From Myxococcales bacterium (GTDB lineage Bacteria > Myxococcota_A > Bradymonadia > UBA7976 > UBA1532), in contig JACKDP010000009.1 in assembly GCA_020633435.1 (NCBI GenBank), forward strand, positions 310,001 through 374,000: a stretch of 64,000 bases of DNA. The letters run 5' to 3'. A model generated the notes under the pieces. That model did not search any database and was not told the origin of the DNA. It saw nothing but the letters and a program-made list of their open reading frames with translations. Position 1 is the stretch's first letter; each line of letters opens with the position of its first letter. This document shows, one piece after another, positions 51,242 through 62,188 of the stretch. Made by a program: the position numbers and the translations under genes.

Positions 51242-52177
51242 ATGGCCCACACCCTGCGCATCGAGCTCGTCCACCGCGCCTTCATGACCGCGCGGCTCGG
51301 CATCCTCATGATGCTCTACGAGATCACCAGCAAGGTCGTCGACGACCGCTTCGCCTTCATCCCCACCGAGAAGTGCGTCGAGATCCTCCAGGGCGTCCTC
51401 GCCCGCGCCCAGGAGAAGTTCCCGCTCATCGACGTCTACGCCTTCCACTTCCTGTCCAACCACCTGCACCTGCTCATCGGCGCGCCCACGCTGGCCCACA
51501 AGAGCGCCTTCCTGGAGTGGACGCTGCGAGAAATCTCCAAGCGGATCAACCAGTTGCTCGGCCGCAGTGGCAGCCTGCTGGAGCAGAACCACTGCATCCA
51601 GATCACGACCGAAGAGCACGCCCTCCAGCGGCTGCAGTACATCATGGGCCAGGCCACGGCACAGTTCCTGGTGCGGCACCCGGCCGACGACATCTTCGCC
51701 AGCTCGACGCCGTTCCTCCTCTTCGGCAAGCCCGTGGAGGGCGTGTTCAGCTACGCCGGCCAGGACCCCAAGACGCTGACGGTCCGCATCGACCGGCTGC
51801 CGGGCCTCGAAGCCCTGAGCTCGAAGGACCATCGCGCGCTGATGTGGCAGCTCGCCGACGACGTGGCCAGCCAGGCGCGGCCGAAGCGGAAGAAGGCCGG
51901 CGTCCGCATCCCCGACCCGGAGACGCTGCGGCGCCTCGACCCGATGACGAAGCCCCGCGTGCGGGATCGCAGCCCCGCCCCGGTGGTGCATGGCCCGCCC
52001 GAGCACCACGAGGAGTGGCGCGAGGCCCACGAGGCCCTGCGCGAAGCCTACTCGCGCGCGACGCGGGCCTTCCACGCCTGGCAGGCCGACCCGACACAGC
52101 TGATGATCCCGTGGCCGCCGCACACGCTGCCCCCGGCCTTCGCCCGCCCGAGGGGACCCCGAGCCGGCGCGGCCTGA
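51242..52177 (+). CDS. RAYT-like transposase (IS200/IS605 Y1 family)
   Basis: 311 residues. The HUH motif of tyrosine-type single-strand transposases is visible as YAFHFLSNHLHLLIG (about residues 65-80), and a catalytic Tyr could be in the LQYIMGQATAQF helix (about 140). RAYT proteins are domesticated relatives tied to REP repeats. I see no clear REP palindromes within a few hundred bases, and no flanking target duplication. The C-terminal ~110 residues are basic and Pro-rich. The start at ATG 51242 is reasonable; the frame is open upstream without a good start. Confidence 0.75.
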   Translation: MAHTLRIELVHRAFMTARLGILMMLYEITSKVVDDRFAFIPTEKCVEILQGVLARAQEKFPLIDVYAFHFLSNHLHLLIGAPTLAHKSAFLEWTLREISKRINQLLGRSGSLLEQNHCIQITTEEHALQRLQYIMGQATAQFLVRHPADDIFASSTPFLLFGKPVEGVFSYAGQDPKTLTVRIDRLPGLEALSSKDHRALMWQLADDVASQARPKRKKAGVRIPDPETLRRLDPMTKPRVRDRSPAPVVHGPPEHHEEWREAHEALREAYSRATRAFHAWQADPTQLMIPWPPHTLPPAFARPRGPRAGAA

Positions 52178-52457
52178 CCGCCCGCCGGCGCCCTCGAGAC
52201 CGTTGAAGCCCACCGCCCCTCGGCGCGACGGGACCGGTGCGCCCAGCGGGCGGCGCCACCCACCCGCCGACCCACCCGCCGACCCACCCACGAACCCCAA
52301 CAAACCCAACCGCCCCCGACATGCCCCCCCCACCGGTCCCCCTCCCCCGCCCCACATCCAGCCTCACCGCAGAATTGCAGGCTTCCAACGGTCTACCCGG
52401 TATGACTTTGGGGCGGCCTGGGCCGGGCGGGGCGGACGCGGGCGGGCGGGAACCGGG
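52178..52457. other. non-coding C-rich gap
   Basis: Between the transposase and cytochrome genes. It holds imperfect copies of cacccgccgac (about 52260-52290) and several runs of 4-8 C (52320-52360), so the minus strand is G-rich and might form G-quadruplexes. No gene, hairpin-T terminator or promoter is convincing. Confidence 0.5.
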
Positions 52458-52856
52458 TCAGTCGTCCTCCTCCCAGCCCGCCCCGGCGCTGGCGCCGCCG
52501 CCGGCGGGGGCCGCGCCGCCCGTCGCGGGGCTGCCGCCCCGGCCGTTGAGGTAGTCCTCGATGTCGGAGATGTCCCCGCCGCTGAGGTTGGGGAACGGCG
52601 GCATGCCGTCGGTGCCGCGTCGGACGACCCCCGCGATCCCCGACCGCCCTCGCAGGTTGCCGCCGCGCTGGCCGTGGCAGGTCGCACAGAGGCTCGCGTA
52701 GAGCGCCTGCCCGCGGCTCGCGCTGCCCCCACTCCCGGGCGCCGGCTCCACGAAGGTGCCGCCGCCGCCGCCGTTCCAGCCCTCGCCCTCGTCCTCGCCC
52801 TCACCGCAAGCCGCCAGGCCCAGGCAGGCCACCACACAGCAGATCATGCGCATCAT
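52458..52856 (-). CDS. c-type cytochrome lipoprotein
   Basis: 132 residues. A signal ends in LGLAAC; a Gly/Glu linker precedes the heme site C57-A-T-C60-H61 and a distal Met (DGMPPFPNLSGGDISDIEDYL), so this is a small class-I cytochrome c anchored to a membrane. The tail is Gly/Ala-rich and acidic. A GGAAGGA ribosome site lies 8-9 nt upstream. A role in periplasmic electron transfer; partner unknown. Confidence 0.88.
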   Translation of the reverse strand: MMRMICCVVACLGLAACGEGEDEGEGWNGGGGGTFVEPAPGSGGSASRGQALYASLCATCHGQRGGNLRGRSGIAGVVRRGTDGMPPFPNLSGGDISDIEDYLNGRGGSPATGGAAPAGGGASAGAGWEEDD

Positions 52857-53001
52857 CGGTCCAGTCCTTCCGAACTTCGTGTTCCACGTCGACGACGCCT
52901 CACACAGGCGCCGCGTCCTCGCAGGTGGAACCCGTCAGCAGGCGGATCTGGCAAGGCGTGATGCTGGACGGCTCGATCGCGACGGGCCGACCGTCTCCGG
53001 G

Positions 53002-54300
53002 TCAGCGCCGGTAGCCAATCACCAGGATGATCACCAGGGCGGTGAGGCCGAGGCCGAGGAGCAGGAGGGTGAGCCGACCGCCCGACCCGGGCTCGGCTGC
53101 TTGGCGAGGGGCGCGGGGGGCGGGCACCTCGGGCGCGGCCAGGCGCTGCATCAGCCGGTTCGGTGAGCTCGGGCCGCCGGAGACCGCGGCGAAGTCGCCC
53201 GACCGTCGCACGGCCGCGAAGTCGCCCGAGTGGCGCGGGAGGGTGGCGTCGTCGGGAACCGGCGGGAGCGCAACCGGGGCACGCTGGGCGCCGGTGGGAT
53301 CGTCGGGGCCCAGCGTCTCGTCCAGGGTGCGGAGGCCCGGCGGGACGTCGATCTCGCCGGAGGACCACTTCCGCGTGGGCTCGGGCTCGAGGTGCCGCGT
53401 GCGGCGGGGATCGAGGCGTCGGGTCGAGCCTCGCGGGCGGTCCGCCGGCGGCGTCGACAGCGCGCCAGGTACCCGAAACGGCTGGGTTTCTCCCTCCGCG
53501 AGGGCGGCGGCGATGGCGTGGCCCAGCGTCTCGGCGGTCGGCGGGCGCTCGGTCGGGTCCTTGCGCAGCGCCCACAGGGTGACGTCGACCAGGGCGTCGG
53601 GCAGCGTCGGCACCCGGCGGCGGGGGTCGGGCGGGGCGCGGTGGACGTGCGCCTGGAGGACGTCGAACTCCTCGCCCGTGAACGGCGGCGCGCCCGTCAA
53701 CAGCTCGTACAGGATGACGCCCAGCGCGTAGACGTCCGCGCGGCCATCGACGTCGCCAGGGCGCAAGATCTGCTCGGGCGCCATGTAGAGGGGGCTGCCG
53801 ACGGCCATGCCCTGGCGGGTGCGGCCCGGGCGGGCGAGCTCCCGCGCGATGCCGAAGTCGCTGACCTTGGGCGTCCCGTCCGCTGTGAGCAGGATGTTCT
53901 CCGGCTTGAGGTCGCGGTGCACGATGCCCCGCCCGTGGGCGAAGGCGACCGCGGCCGTCACCCCCGCCATCACCCGCCCGACCCAGGCCAGATCGGGAGG
54001 ACCCTGGCGGAGCGCGTCGGCCAGCGTGCCGCCCTCGGCCAGCTCCAGCACGAGGATGAGCGGGTCGTAGATGAGCGTCTCCACCCGCAGGACGTTGGGG
54101 TGGGCTAGCTCCGAGAGGTGCCGCCCCTCATCGATGAAGCGGGCGCGCTCGACCGGGCCGCCGTGGACGTCGGGGGTGAAGACCTTGAGGGCGACCGGCG
54201 CGCCGTCGGCCCGCGTGCCGCGCCAGACCGAGCCGGCGGAGCCGCGGCCCAGCGGCGCCTCGACGCGGTAGCCCTGGATGATCATGCCTGCCGCGATCAT
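53002..54300 (-). CDS. Ser/Thr protein kinase with C-terminal transmembrane tail
   Basis: 432 residues. Hanks kinase (about 10-270): LGRGSAGSVWRG, VALKVF, HRDLKPENILL, DFGIAREL, SPLYMAPEQ and DVYALGVILYELLTG. A disordered region follows, with two copies of SGDFAAV (about residue 365 and 375), possible phospho-sites, and a single helix at the very end (LTLLLLGLGLTALVIILVIG), giving a tail-anchored enzyme with the kinase in the cytoplasm and no periplasmic sensor. ATG 54300 was chosen; ATG 54318 and 54285 are possible. A -10-like TACCGT lies 6 nt upstream of 54300. Confidence 0.92.
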   Translation of the reverse strand: MIAAGMIIQGYRVEAPLGRGSAGSVWRGTRADGAPVALKVFTPDVHGGPVERARFIDEGRHLSELAHPNVLRVETLIYDPLILVLELAEGGTLADALRQGPPDLAWVGRVMAGVTAAVAFAHGRGIVHRDLKPENILLTADGTPKVSDFGIARELARPGRTRQGMAVGSPLYMAPEQILRPGDVDGRADVYALGVILYELLTGAPPFTGEEFDVLQAHVHRAPPDPRRRVPTLPDALVDVTLWALRKDPTERPPTAETLGHAIAAALAEGETQPFRVPGALSTPPADRPRGSTRRLDPRRTRHLEPEPTRKWSSGEIDVPPGLRTLDETLGPDDPTGAQRAPVALPPVPDDATLPRHSGDFAAVRRSGDFAAVSGGPSSPNRLMQRLAAPEVPAPRAPRQAAEPGSGGRLTLLLLGLGLTALVIILVIGYRR

Positions 54301-54348
54301 GGCACCACGGTAGACCATCCGTGGCGCCGTGGGCAGTGTGCCCGGCGA

Positions 54349-55755
54349 TCAGTCCTGGGCGGGGATGGTGTGATCGACGGGCTCGGCGCGCTCGACGCCG
54401 TTGAGGCCGTGGCGCAGGTCCGAGATGGCGTCGTAGACGACCCGCCGCACGCGGTTGATGCCGCCGATGGGGGCGTGGGCCGGGAGCGAGTGCCAGGGGT
54501 TGAAGCTCAGGTTCTCGCAGAAGGCCGCGCGGTCGGGGCCCTGGAACGTCTGGGCCGGGATGCGGATGGTCGCGGCCTTGAGGAACGGGGTGCGCGCGTC
54601 ATCCCACTCGATGCTCGGGTCCTCGATGGGCTGGGCCTCGGGGTCCTTCTGCGGCTGGACCAGGAACTCGAAGCAGGCGTCCCCGTCCGCCAGCGAGGCG
54701 GCCAGGACGTCGGCCAGGTAGTCGTCGCCCGCGTCGGCGGGGCGGTCAGCCGACTCGCCCGTGCAGGGCCGGGCGCTGTACTTGACGACGTGCTCGTCGC
54801 CCAGCCGGTAGGGCGTGGTGCTCCAGTACCGGCTCAACAGCGGGCTGGCGATCTTCTTGGCGAGCGTCTTCAGCGTGATGACCAGCTCGCGGAAGTGCCA
54901 CTCGTCGGGGTTGAGCTTCAGGAAGAAGCTCACCGGGTTGCCGTCGAACGCCTTCTGCGAGAACTCCACGTAATCATGGGCATTTCGGACCATGAGCACC
55001 GGCGTGTTGATGAGCAGGAAGTCCTGCGTCTTCGCGTCGCGGGCGCGCTCCAGGATCTTCTCGCCGGGCACGTCCATCAGCTTGATGGCCATGCCGCGGA
55101 TGTCGCCCTCGGGGTCGGGGGAGATGGTGAAGCTGCCGTTGCTGAAGCGGATCCACGCGGGGAACTCATGGCCCTGCTCGGCGAACACACCCACCCGCAT
55201 GGAGGCCGGGAGCCGGGCGTTGTCCACCTCGAAGAAGGCCTTCACGCAGCCGTGCGCCTTGGGGTGCGCGTCGCGCAGCGCCGGCCGCTGGCCCTCGTCG
55301 AACTTGCCCTGGATGTGGGCCATGCCGGCCTCGGCCACCGCGACCGTGTCTTCGGCCTCGCCCGCGGGGATGTATTCCTCGCCCAGGGCCGGGCAGTGGC
55401 CGTGGTCGCGGGCGTAGCTGCTCATCTGGTTGAAGGCGTACCAGCCCACCCACGAGACGTCGTCCAGCGCCTCGAGGGTGTCGTAGGGCCGCCCCGCGAC
55501 GATGTTCTTCGCCGCCACGCTCCACAGGCTCATGTCGTCGTCGAGCTCGGCCAGCGTGGCCCGGTTGGCCACGTTCAGCACGCACTGGGCCTTCCAGGAG
55601 CGGTCCTCGATGCCGTTGGAGTCGGCCTTGCCGTCGGCGACGAAGCGGTCCTCCTGGCTGTCGCGGCGCTCGTCGAGGTCATCGGTGCCGTCGCCTTCGC
55701 TGCCGCAGGCGGCGACGAAGAGGCCCAGGAGGCAGAGGGTGGTCAGCTTCTTCAA
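54349..55755 (-). CDS. catalase-like heme protein, lipoprotein with N-terminal helix-hairpin-helix
   Basis: 468 residues. A lipobox (LGLFVAAC) is followed by an acidic linker and a helix-hairpin-helix-like segment (VLNVANRATLAELDDD ... YDTLEALDDVSWVGWYAFNQ). Then a catalase-fold domain related to the small y4iL/srpA-like group: FPAWIRFSNGSF, GDIRGMAIKLMDVPGE, DFLLINTPV and FNPWHSLPAHAPIGG. It probably binds heme and may be a peroxidase outside the cytoplasm; true catalase activity is not assured. TTG start overlapping the upstream stop (TTGA). Confidence 0.8.
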   Translation of the reverse strand: MKKLTTLCLLGLFVAACGSEGDGTDDLDERRDSQEDRFVADGKADSNGIEDRSWKAQCVLNVANRATLAELDDDMSLWSVAAKNIVAGRPYDTLEALDDVSWVGWYAFNQMSSYARDHGHCPALGEEYIPAGEAEDTVAVAEAGMAHIQGKFDEGQRPALRDAHPKAHGCVKAFFEVDNARLPASMRVGVFAEQGHEFPAWIRFSNGSFTISPDPEGDIRGMAIKLMDVPGEKILERARDAKTQDFLLINTPVLMVRNAHDYVEFSQKAFDGNPVSFFLKLNPDEWHFRELVITLKTLAKKIASPLLSRYWSTTPYRLGDEHVVKYSARPCTGESADRPADAGDDYLADVLAASLADGDACFEFLVQPQKDPEAQPIEDPSIEWDDARTPFLKAATIRIPAQTFQGPDRAAFCENLSFNPWHSLPAHAPIGGINRVRRVVYDAISDLRHGLNGVERAEPVDHTIPAQD

Positions 55756-57428
55756 CGGGCGCTCTCCCCAGCGTGTCTGCGGGACCGATACCATCGCCGG
55801 GGAGCCATCGCCACCCCCAAGAGCAGGAGCAGCGGCCCCCCACCGCTCGGGCCCGGCGCCGCGCGGCAGCCCGCGTCGTCGGCGGACGCCCCGGGCGCGG
55901 CGGCGGCGTCCACCGACCGGGCGTCGACGAGGCGCGCGTCGATGGGGCCCGCGTCGACGGGGCCAGCGTCGACCGGCGCAGCGTCCGCCCCGCCCGCGTC
56001 CTCGCGGGCCGCGGCGTCCACCGTCGCATCCGCAGGCGGCGCCGCGTCGCTCGACGCCGCGTCCGGGGCCCCCGCGTCCTCGCCCCCGCAGCCGCCCTCC
56101 GCCCAGGCGCCATCTAGCGTGGCCCAGCCCTTCACCGGGTGCTCGCCCCGTGCCTCCGCCACCGCCAGCAGGCGCCCGCCCTCACCCGGCAGGCAGGCCC
56201 GGAGCCGGCTCCGGGAGCGCGCCGTCGCTACCCGGTCCCCATCCAGGTAGAGCTCGATGCTCAGGATGCCCCGCTCGTCCTCCACCTCCACCTCGGCCTC
56301 CCCCGCCGCCGAGACCGCCAGGCGCACCACCGGCCGCACCGCCCAGGGCGCCGCCAGCGGATCCCCCAGCACCAGGTTGCGCCAGTACACATAGGGCAGC
56401 GCCCGATGGTACGCCTCGGCCAGCGTCGATCCGTCGACCAGGTCCACCAGGAAGTGCCGGTCGGGGAAGCAGCCGTTGAGCGGCTCGGCCACCGTGCCGT
56501 GCACCCCCGCCGCCCCCGCCGCGATGAAGCGCCCCACCGAGACCTGGGTCTCGCCCTCGTGCGTGAAGTTCACCGGCACCGCCCCGAAGCTCGTGAGGTT
56601 GTCGACCATGGCCCCCGGGACCAGGCGGTTGCCCTCGATGGTCTGCCCCAGGCTCGCCGAGCCCGTCACGAAGGCCCCGAACGTCCGGCCCGTGAGGTCG
56701 GCGTCGAAGGCCAGCCGCTCCACCGCGATGCCCCGGCTCTCCAGCGCCTCGGCCACGTCGTCCAGGGTGCCATCGAGCACGCCGCGCGCCCCGTCAGCGC
56801 CCGCCATCAGCGCGAACGGCGCCGGCTCGGGGCCCTCGCGCTCCGCCGTCAACGCGCTGGTCAGCAGGGCCTCGGCCTCCGCGGCGTCGCGGCCATCCAG
56901 GGCGGTGACCAGCAGCGGCCGCCACCGCACGCCGCCCGCCCTCGCCGTCCACCCCGGCCGGAAGGGTCCGATTCTGAAAGGGTTTTCCCAGCGCGGCCCG
57001 AGGCAGGTCTGGCCGCCCCCGCAGGGCACCTGGCTGCCCGGAGCCGCTCCGAGCAGCGGATCGGCCCCGTCGGTGGAGTCCCAGACGCCCAGGGCCGCGG
57101 CGGTCGACACGGCCGCCCCGCCCACCCGCGCCAGCCGCGGCACCCCGCGCACGAGGACGGCCGCCTCCACCTCGTCGACGCGCGGCCCGAGGCAGGCCCG
57201 CAGCGGCGCCAGCAAGGCGTCGCGGTACGTCGCCTCGTCCAGCGTCTCCACCGCCGGCAGCGGCAGCAGGCACACGCGGTTGGCCGGCACCGCCCGCGCC
57301 GCCGCGTACCGCTCGGCGAGCGCCACGCTCTCGGCGTCGTCGCCGTTGCCCACGACGACGACGGAGCCCGGGCCGGGCGTGGCGTGGGCGACACCCGCGA
57401 GGAGGACCAGGCCGAGGACACGTCCCAT
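55752..57428 (-). CDS. TIGR03790-like surface protein with MYXO-CTERM-like tail
   Basis: 558 residues. A signal peptide (LGLVLLAGVAHA) and a ~370-residue domain beginning VVVVGNGDDAESVALAERYA and including VRGVPRL, VHGTVAEP and YVYWRNLVLGDPLAAPW, which matches the TIGR03790 group. A long Asp-Ala-rich spacer (about 455-525) leads to a Gly/Cys motif, hydrophobic helix and Arg cluster (GPLLLLLGVAMAPRRW), a MYXO-CTERM-like sorting tail. This marks the genome as myxobacterial and the protein as surface-bound. First gene of an operon with the catalase-like protein. Confidence 0.8.
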   Translation of the reverse strand: MGRVLGLVLLAGVAHATPGPGSVVVVGNGDDAESVALAERYAAARAVPANRVCLLPLPAVETLDEATYRDALLAPLRACLGPRVDEVEAAVLVRGVPRLARVGGAAVSTAAALGVWDSTDGADPLLGAAPGSQVPCGGGQTCLGPRWENPFRIGPFRPGWTARAGGVRWRPLLVTALDGRDAAEAEALLTSALTAEREGPEPAPFALMAGADGARGVLDGTLDDVAEALESRGIAVERLAFDADLTGRTFGAFVTGSASLGQTIEGNRLVPGAMVDNLTSFGAVPVNFTHEGETQVSVGRFIAAGAAGVHGTVAEPLNGCFPDRHFLVDLVDGSTLAEAYHRALPYVYWRNLVLGDPLAAPWAVRPVVRLAVSAAGEAEVEVEDERGILSIELYLDGDRVATARSRSRLRACLPGEGGRLLAVAEARGEHPVKGWATLDGAWAEGGCGGEDAGAPDAASSDAAPPADATVDAAAREDAGGADAAPVDAGPVDAGPIDARLVDARSVDAAAAPGASADDAGCRAAPGPSGGGPLLLLLGVAMAPRRWYRSRRHAGESAR

Positions 57429-57519
57429 GCTTGCACCGCGCGCTTGAAGGGGGGCCTGACTGCACCACCCCCGCCGCCGCCTGACAAGACGCCCGCGGCG
57501 CGACGCAGCGCGTCACGCG

Positions 57520-57548
57520 TTGACCGGCCCCCGGCCCGGGCATAGGAT
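57520..57548 (+). promoter_or_regulatory. sigma70-type promoter, aspS
   Basis: TTGACC (57520-57525), 17-nt spacer, TAGGAT (57543-57548). This is the best-scoring promoter in the window. The start would be about 25 nt upstream of ATG 57581, leaving a leader with GGGAG (57568-57572) as the ribosome site. Confidence 0.55.
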
Positions 57549-57580
57549 GCACCGCCACTTTGTAGCCGGGAGAGCCCCGA

Positions 57581-59353
<1,773 letters not shown>

Positions 59354-59429
59354 ACCGGGTGGGCGACGACACTTCGCCCGCAACGCCGAGCCCGTCGGCG
59401 TCGTCCCTCTCCCAGCGTGGAGGTGCCCG

Positions 59430-61052
59430 GTGAGCGCATACGACCTCATCGTCATCGGCGGCGGCGTCAACGGCGCGGGCATCGCCCGCGACGCGGCCCA
59501 GCGCGGCCTCAAGGTCGTCGTCTTCGAGCAGAAGGACCCCGGCGCCGGCACCAGCGGCGCCTCCTCCGGCATGATCCACGGCGGCATCCGCTACCTGGAG
59601 AAGGATCGCGACGTCACGCGGCACTCCTGCGAGGACTCGGGCTTCATCCAGGCGATGGCGCCCCACCTGCTCTTCCGCATCCCCTTCCTCTTCCCGGTGA
59701 CGGCCTGGACGCGCAAGGCGAAGACGCTGCTGGAGCTGGCGTTCGTCCTCTTCCAGACCTACGACCAGTTCCAGCCCCTCAAGCGGGGCAAGCGCTCGGC
59801 CAAGCTCTCCCGGGACGAGGCCTTCCAGCTCGAGCCGGGGCTGGCCCCCGACATCGTCGGCGCCGTGACCACCGATGAGTGGGCCGTCAACGTCTTCCGG
59901 CTCTGCATCCTGACGCTGCTCGACGCCCAGGCCCACGGGGCCGAGGTGCAGCTCCGCCACAAGGTCGAGCGCTTCCTCAAGGATCCCAACGGCCGCGTCA
60001 TCGGCGTGGAAGTCCGCGATCTGAAAAGCGGTTTCTGCCGCGAGGTCCTCGGCCGGGTGGTCTTCAACGCCACCGGCCCCTGGGCGGGCACCCTGGCGAA
60101 GCAGGCCGGCGCGAAGGTGCCCCTGCGCCCCGGCAAGGGCATCCACCTCGTCTACGACCGCCGCTTCGTGAACTACGCCATCATCGCCAGCGCCGTGGAC
60201 GGCCGCGAGGTCTTCCTGGAGCCCTACGGCCAGGAGACGTGGATCGGCACGACCGACGACGACTACTACGGCGACCCGGCCGAGGTGCAGGCCCACCACG
60301 ACGAGGTGGCCTACCTCATCCAGGCTGTCGAGACGGTGTTCCCCCGCATCCGCGACTACCGCCTGGTGCGCGCCTTCGCCGGCGTCCGCCCCACCCTCGC
60401 GCGCTACGGGCCCAGCGAGAGCGACCTGTCGCGCGCCCACCAGGTCTTCGACCACGAGGCCGAGGGCGTGCCGGGGCTGATGAGCATGGGCGGCGGCAAG
60501 CTGGCGGCCTACCGCTTCATGGCCGAGGAGGCCACCGACGCCGTGGTGCGCAAGCTGGGGCTGGACGCGAAGTGCCGCACCCACAGCACCTTCCTGCCCG
60601 GCGGCGAAGAGACGCCGGACGCCGCCACCCTGGCCGCCGAGGCCGGCATCGAGCGCTACGCCGCGGCCCGCATGATCCACCGGCACGGCGCTGTGGCGCG
60701 CCGCATCGTCGAGCGCATCCGCCAGAACCCCCTGGAGCGCCGCATCCTCTGCGTCTGCGAGCCCGTCACCGAGGCCGAGGCGAAGCACTGCATCGAGGAG
60801 GAGTGGGTCAGCACGCTGGAGGACCTGCGGCGCCGCACCCACTGCGGGGCCGGGCCCTGCCAGGGCGCCCGCTGCGCGCGCCGCGCCTCCTGGCTGCTGG
60901 CGGCCTTCCAGGGCGGCGGCGAGAAGCTGGCCGAGGAGCACCTGGAGCGCTTCGTCGCCGCGCGCTTCCGCGAGCAGGCCCCCGTCCTGAAGTACCAGGG
61001 CCTGCCCCAGCTCGAGCTGACGCGCTGGGCGCTGCGCAAGGGGGACCAGTGA
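59430..61052 (+). CDS. glpA: anaerobic glycerol-3-phosphate dehydrogenase subunit A
   Basis: FAD enzyme oxidising glycerol-3-phosphate to dihydroxyacetone phosphate. 540 residues: a Rossmann start (YDLIVIGGGVNGAGIARDAA), the family motif GTSGASSGMIHGGIRYLE, and a C-terminal BFD-like [2Fe-2S] domain with Cys in CVCEPVTEAEA and HCGAGPCQGARC. The extra domain marks GlpA rather than aerobic GlpD. GTG start with GGAGG 6 nt upstream; its stop overlaps the GTG of glpB. Confidence 0.95.
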   Translation: MSAYDLIVIGGGVNGAGIARDAAQRGLKVVVFEQKDPGAGTSGASSGMIHGGIRYLEKDRDVTRHSCEDSGFIQAMAPHLLFRIPFLFPVTAWTRKAKTLLELAFVLFQTYDQFQPLKRGKRSAKLSRDEAFQLEPGLAPDIVGAVTTDEWAVNVFRLCILTLLDAQAHGAEVQLRHKVERFLKDPNGRVIGVEVRDLKSGFCREVLGRVVFNATGPWAGTLAKQAGAKVPLRPGKGIHLVYDRRFVNYAIIASAVDGREVFLEPYGQETWIGTTDDDYYGDPAEVQAHHDEVAYLIQAVETVFPRIRDYRLVRAFAGVRPTLARYGPSESDLSRAHQVFDHEAEGVPGLMSMGGGKLAAYRFMAEEATDAVVRKLGLDAKCRTHSTFLPGGEETPDAATLAAEAGIERYAAARMIHRHGAVARRIVERIRQNPLERRILCVCEPVTEAEAKHCIEEEWVSTLEDLRRRTHCGAGPCQGARCARRASWLLAAFQGGGEKLAEEHLERFVAARFREQAPVLKYQGLPQLELTRWALRKGDQ

Positions 61053-62188
61053 GCGTCACCATCATCGGCGCCGGCCTCGCCGGGACGGTGGCGGCCGCGC
61101 GCCTGGCCGCCCTGGGCCAGACCGTCCGCGTCATCCACGATCGGCCGGGCGTCACGCCCATGCACGGCGGCGGCTGGCTGCTGGGCCTGGAGACGCTGGC
61201 GCGCGCCGGCGTGCCGACGGGCCGCATGGACGAGGCCCTGGCCCTCGTGACCCAGGGCCTCGCCGACCTGGGCCTGCAGGACGGTCCCTTCGACCTGCGC
61301 GACGCCGACGGCGTGCTGCGCGAGGTGGACGTGGCCCCCGCCAGCCACGCCGCGGCCGCGCGCCTGCCCGCCGGCTCCGCCGCCGTCGACCTGCTGGGCC
61401 TGGGCCACCCCTTCGCCGAGATGTGCAGTGGATTCAAGGTGTTGGCGGTGGAGTGGCCGACGTGGCCCGGGGCGTTTGGGCGGTCGTACGCGGCGGCCGC
61501 GGCCCAGGTCGAGGCCGACGCGAGCCACCTGAGCGCCCTCACGGCCGCGCTCCAGCAGGCCCTCGCCACCGCCCCCGCGCCCGGCCTGCTGCTGCCCCCC
61601 GTGCTGGGCCTCGCTGGCGTCGAGGCGCGCCGCCTGGCCCTGGAGGCCGCCCTCGGCGTCCCCGTCGCCGAGGCCCTCGGCACCATCCCCAGCACCCCGG
61701 GCCTGCGGCTCTGGCAGGCCCTCGCGGCGTGGCGGGCCCGCCTCGCGCCCGCGGTGGTCGAGGTGCAGGGTCGGGTGACGGCGGTGGACCTGGCGGCCCG
61801 CACCCTCACCATCGGCGACGCGAAGCAGCCCTTCGACGCCCTCATCCTCGCCACCGGCGGGCCCATCCCGGGCGGGCTGACGAGCGATGGGGCGGTGACG
61901 GAGCCCCTCCTGGGCCTGCGCATCCAGCCCGAGATCGCCTGCGACTGGCAGCGCTCCGTCCGTCCCGACCGGCCCTACGACGCCGACCTCTTCCGCGCCG
62001 GCGTGCCCGTCGACGCGGCGTTCCGGCCCAGCCGCTACGACGGCGCCCCCGTCGATCCGCGGCTCTTCGCGGTGGGTGATCTGGTGGCCGGCGCCGACGC
62101 CGTGGCCGACCGCTGTGGGAGCGGCCTCGCCATCCTCAGCGGCTTCCTGGCCGCCGAGGCGGCCGCCGCCGCCCTGGAGGCCCCATGA
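61049..62188 (+). CDS. glpB: anaerobic glycerol-3-phosphate dehydrogenase subunit B
   Basis: 379 residues, starting at GTG 61049 in a GTGA overlap. A flavin Rossmann motif (TIIGAGLAGTVAAARLAALG) begins the protein, and a late FAD segment (RLFAVGDLVAGADAVADRCG, GSGLAILSGFLAAEAA) ends it, as in GlpB. It links GlpA electrons to the membrane subunit. Its stop overlaps the ATG of the next gene (ATGA). Confidence 0.9.
   Translation: MSVTIIGAGLAGTVAAARLAALGQTVRVIHDRPGVTPMHGGGWLLGLETLARAGVPTGRMDEALALVTQGLADLGLQDGPFDLRDADGVLREVDVAPASHAAAARLPAGSAAVDLLGLGHPFAEMCSGFKVLAVEWPTWPGAFGRSYAAAAAQVEADASHLSALTAALQQALATAPAPGLLLPPVLGLAGVEARRLALEAALGVPVAEALGTIPSTPGLRLWQALAAWRARLAPAVVEVQGRVTAVDLAARTLTIGDAKQPFDALILATGGPIPGGLTSDGAVTEPLLGLRIQPEIACDWQRSVRPDRPYDADLFRAGVPVDAAFRPSRYDGAPVDPRLFAVGDLVAGADAVADRCGSGLAILSGFLAAEAAAAALEAP

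Noticed and set aside
52178..52457. Small gene in the C-rich gap
   Set aside because: Frames here give Pro/Arg low complexity without starts or ribosome sites.
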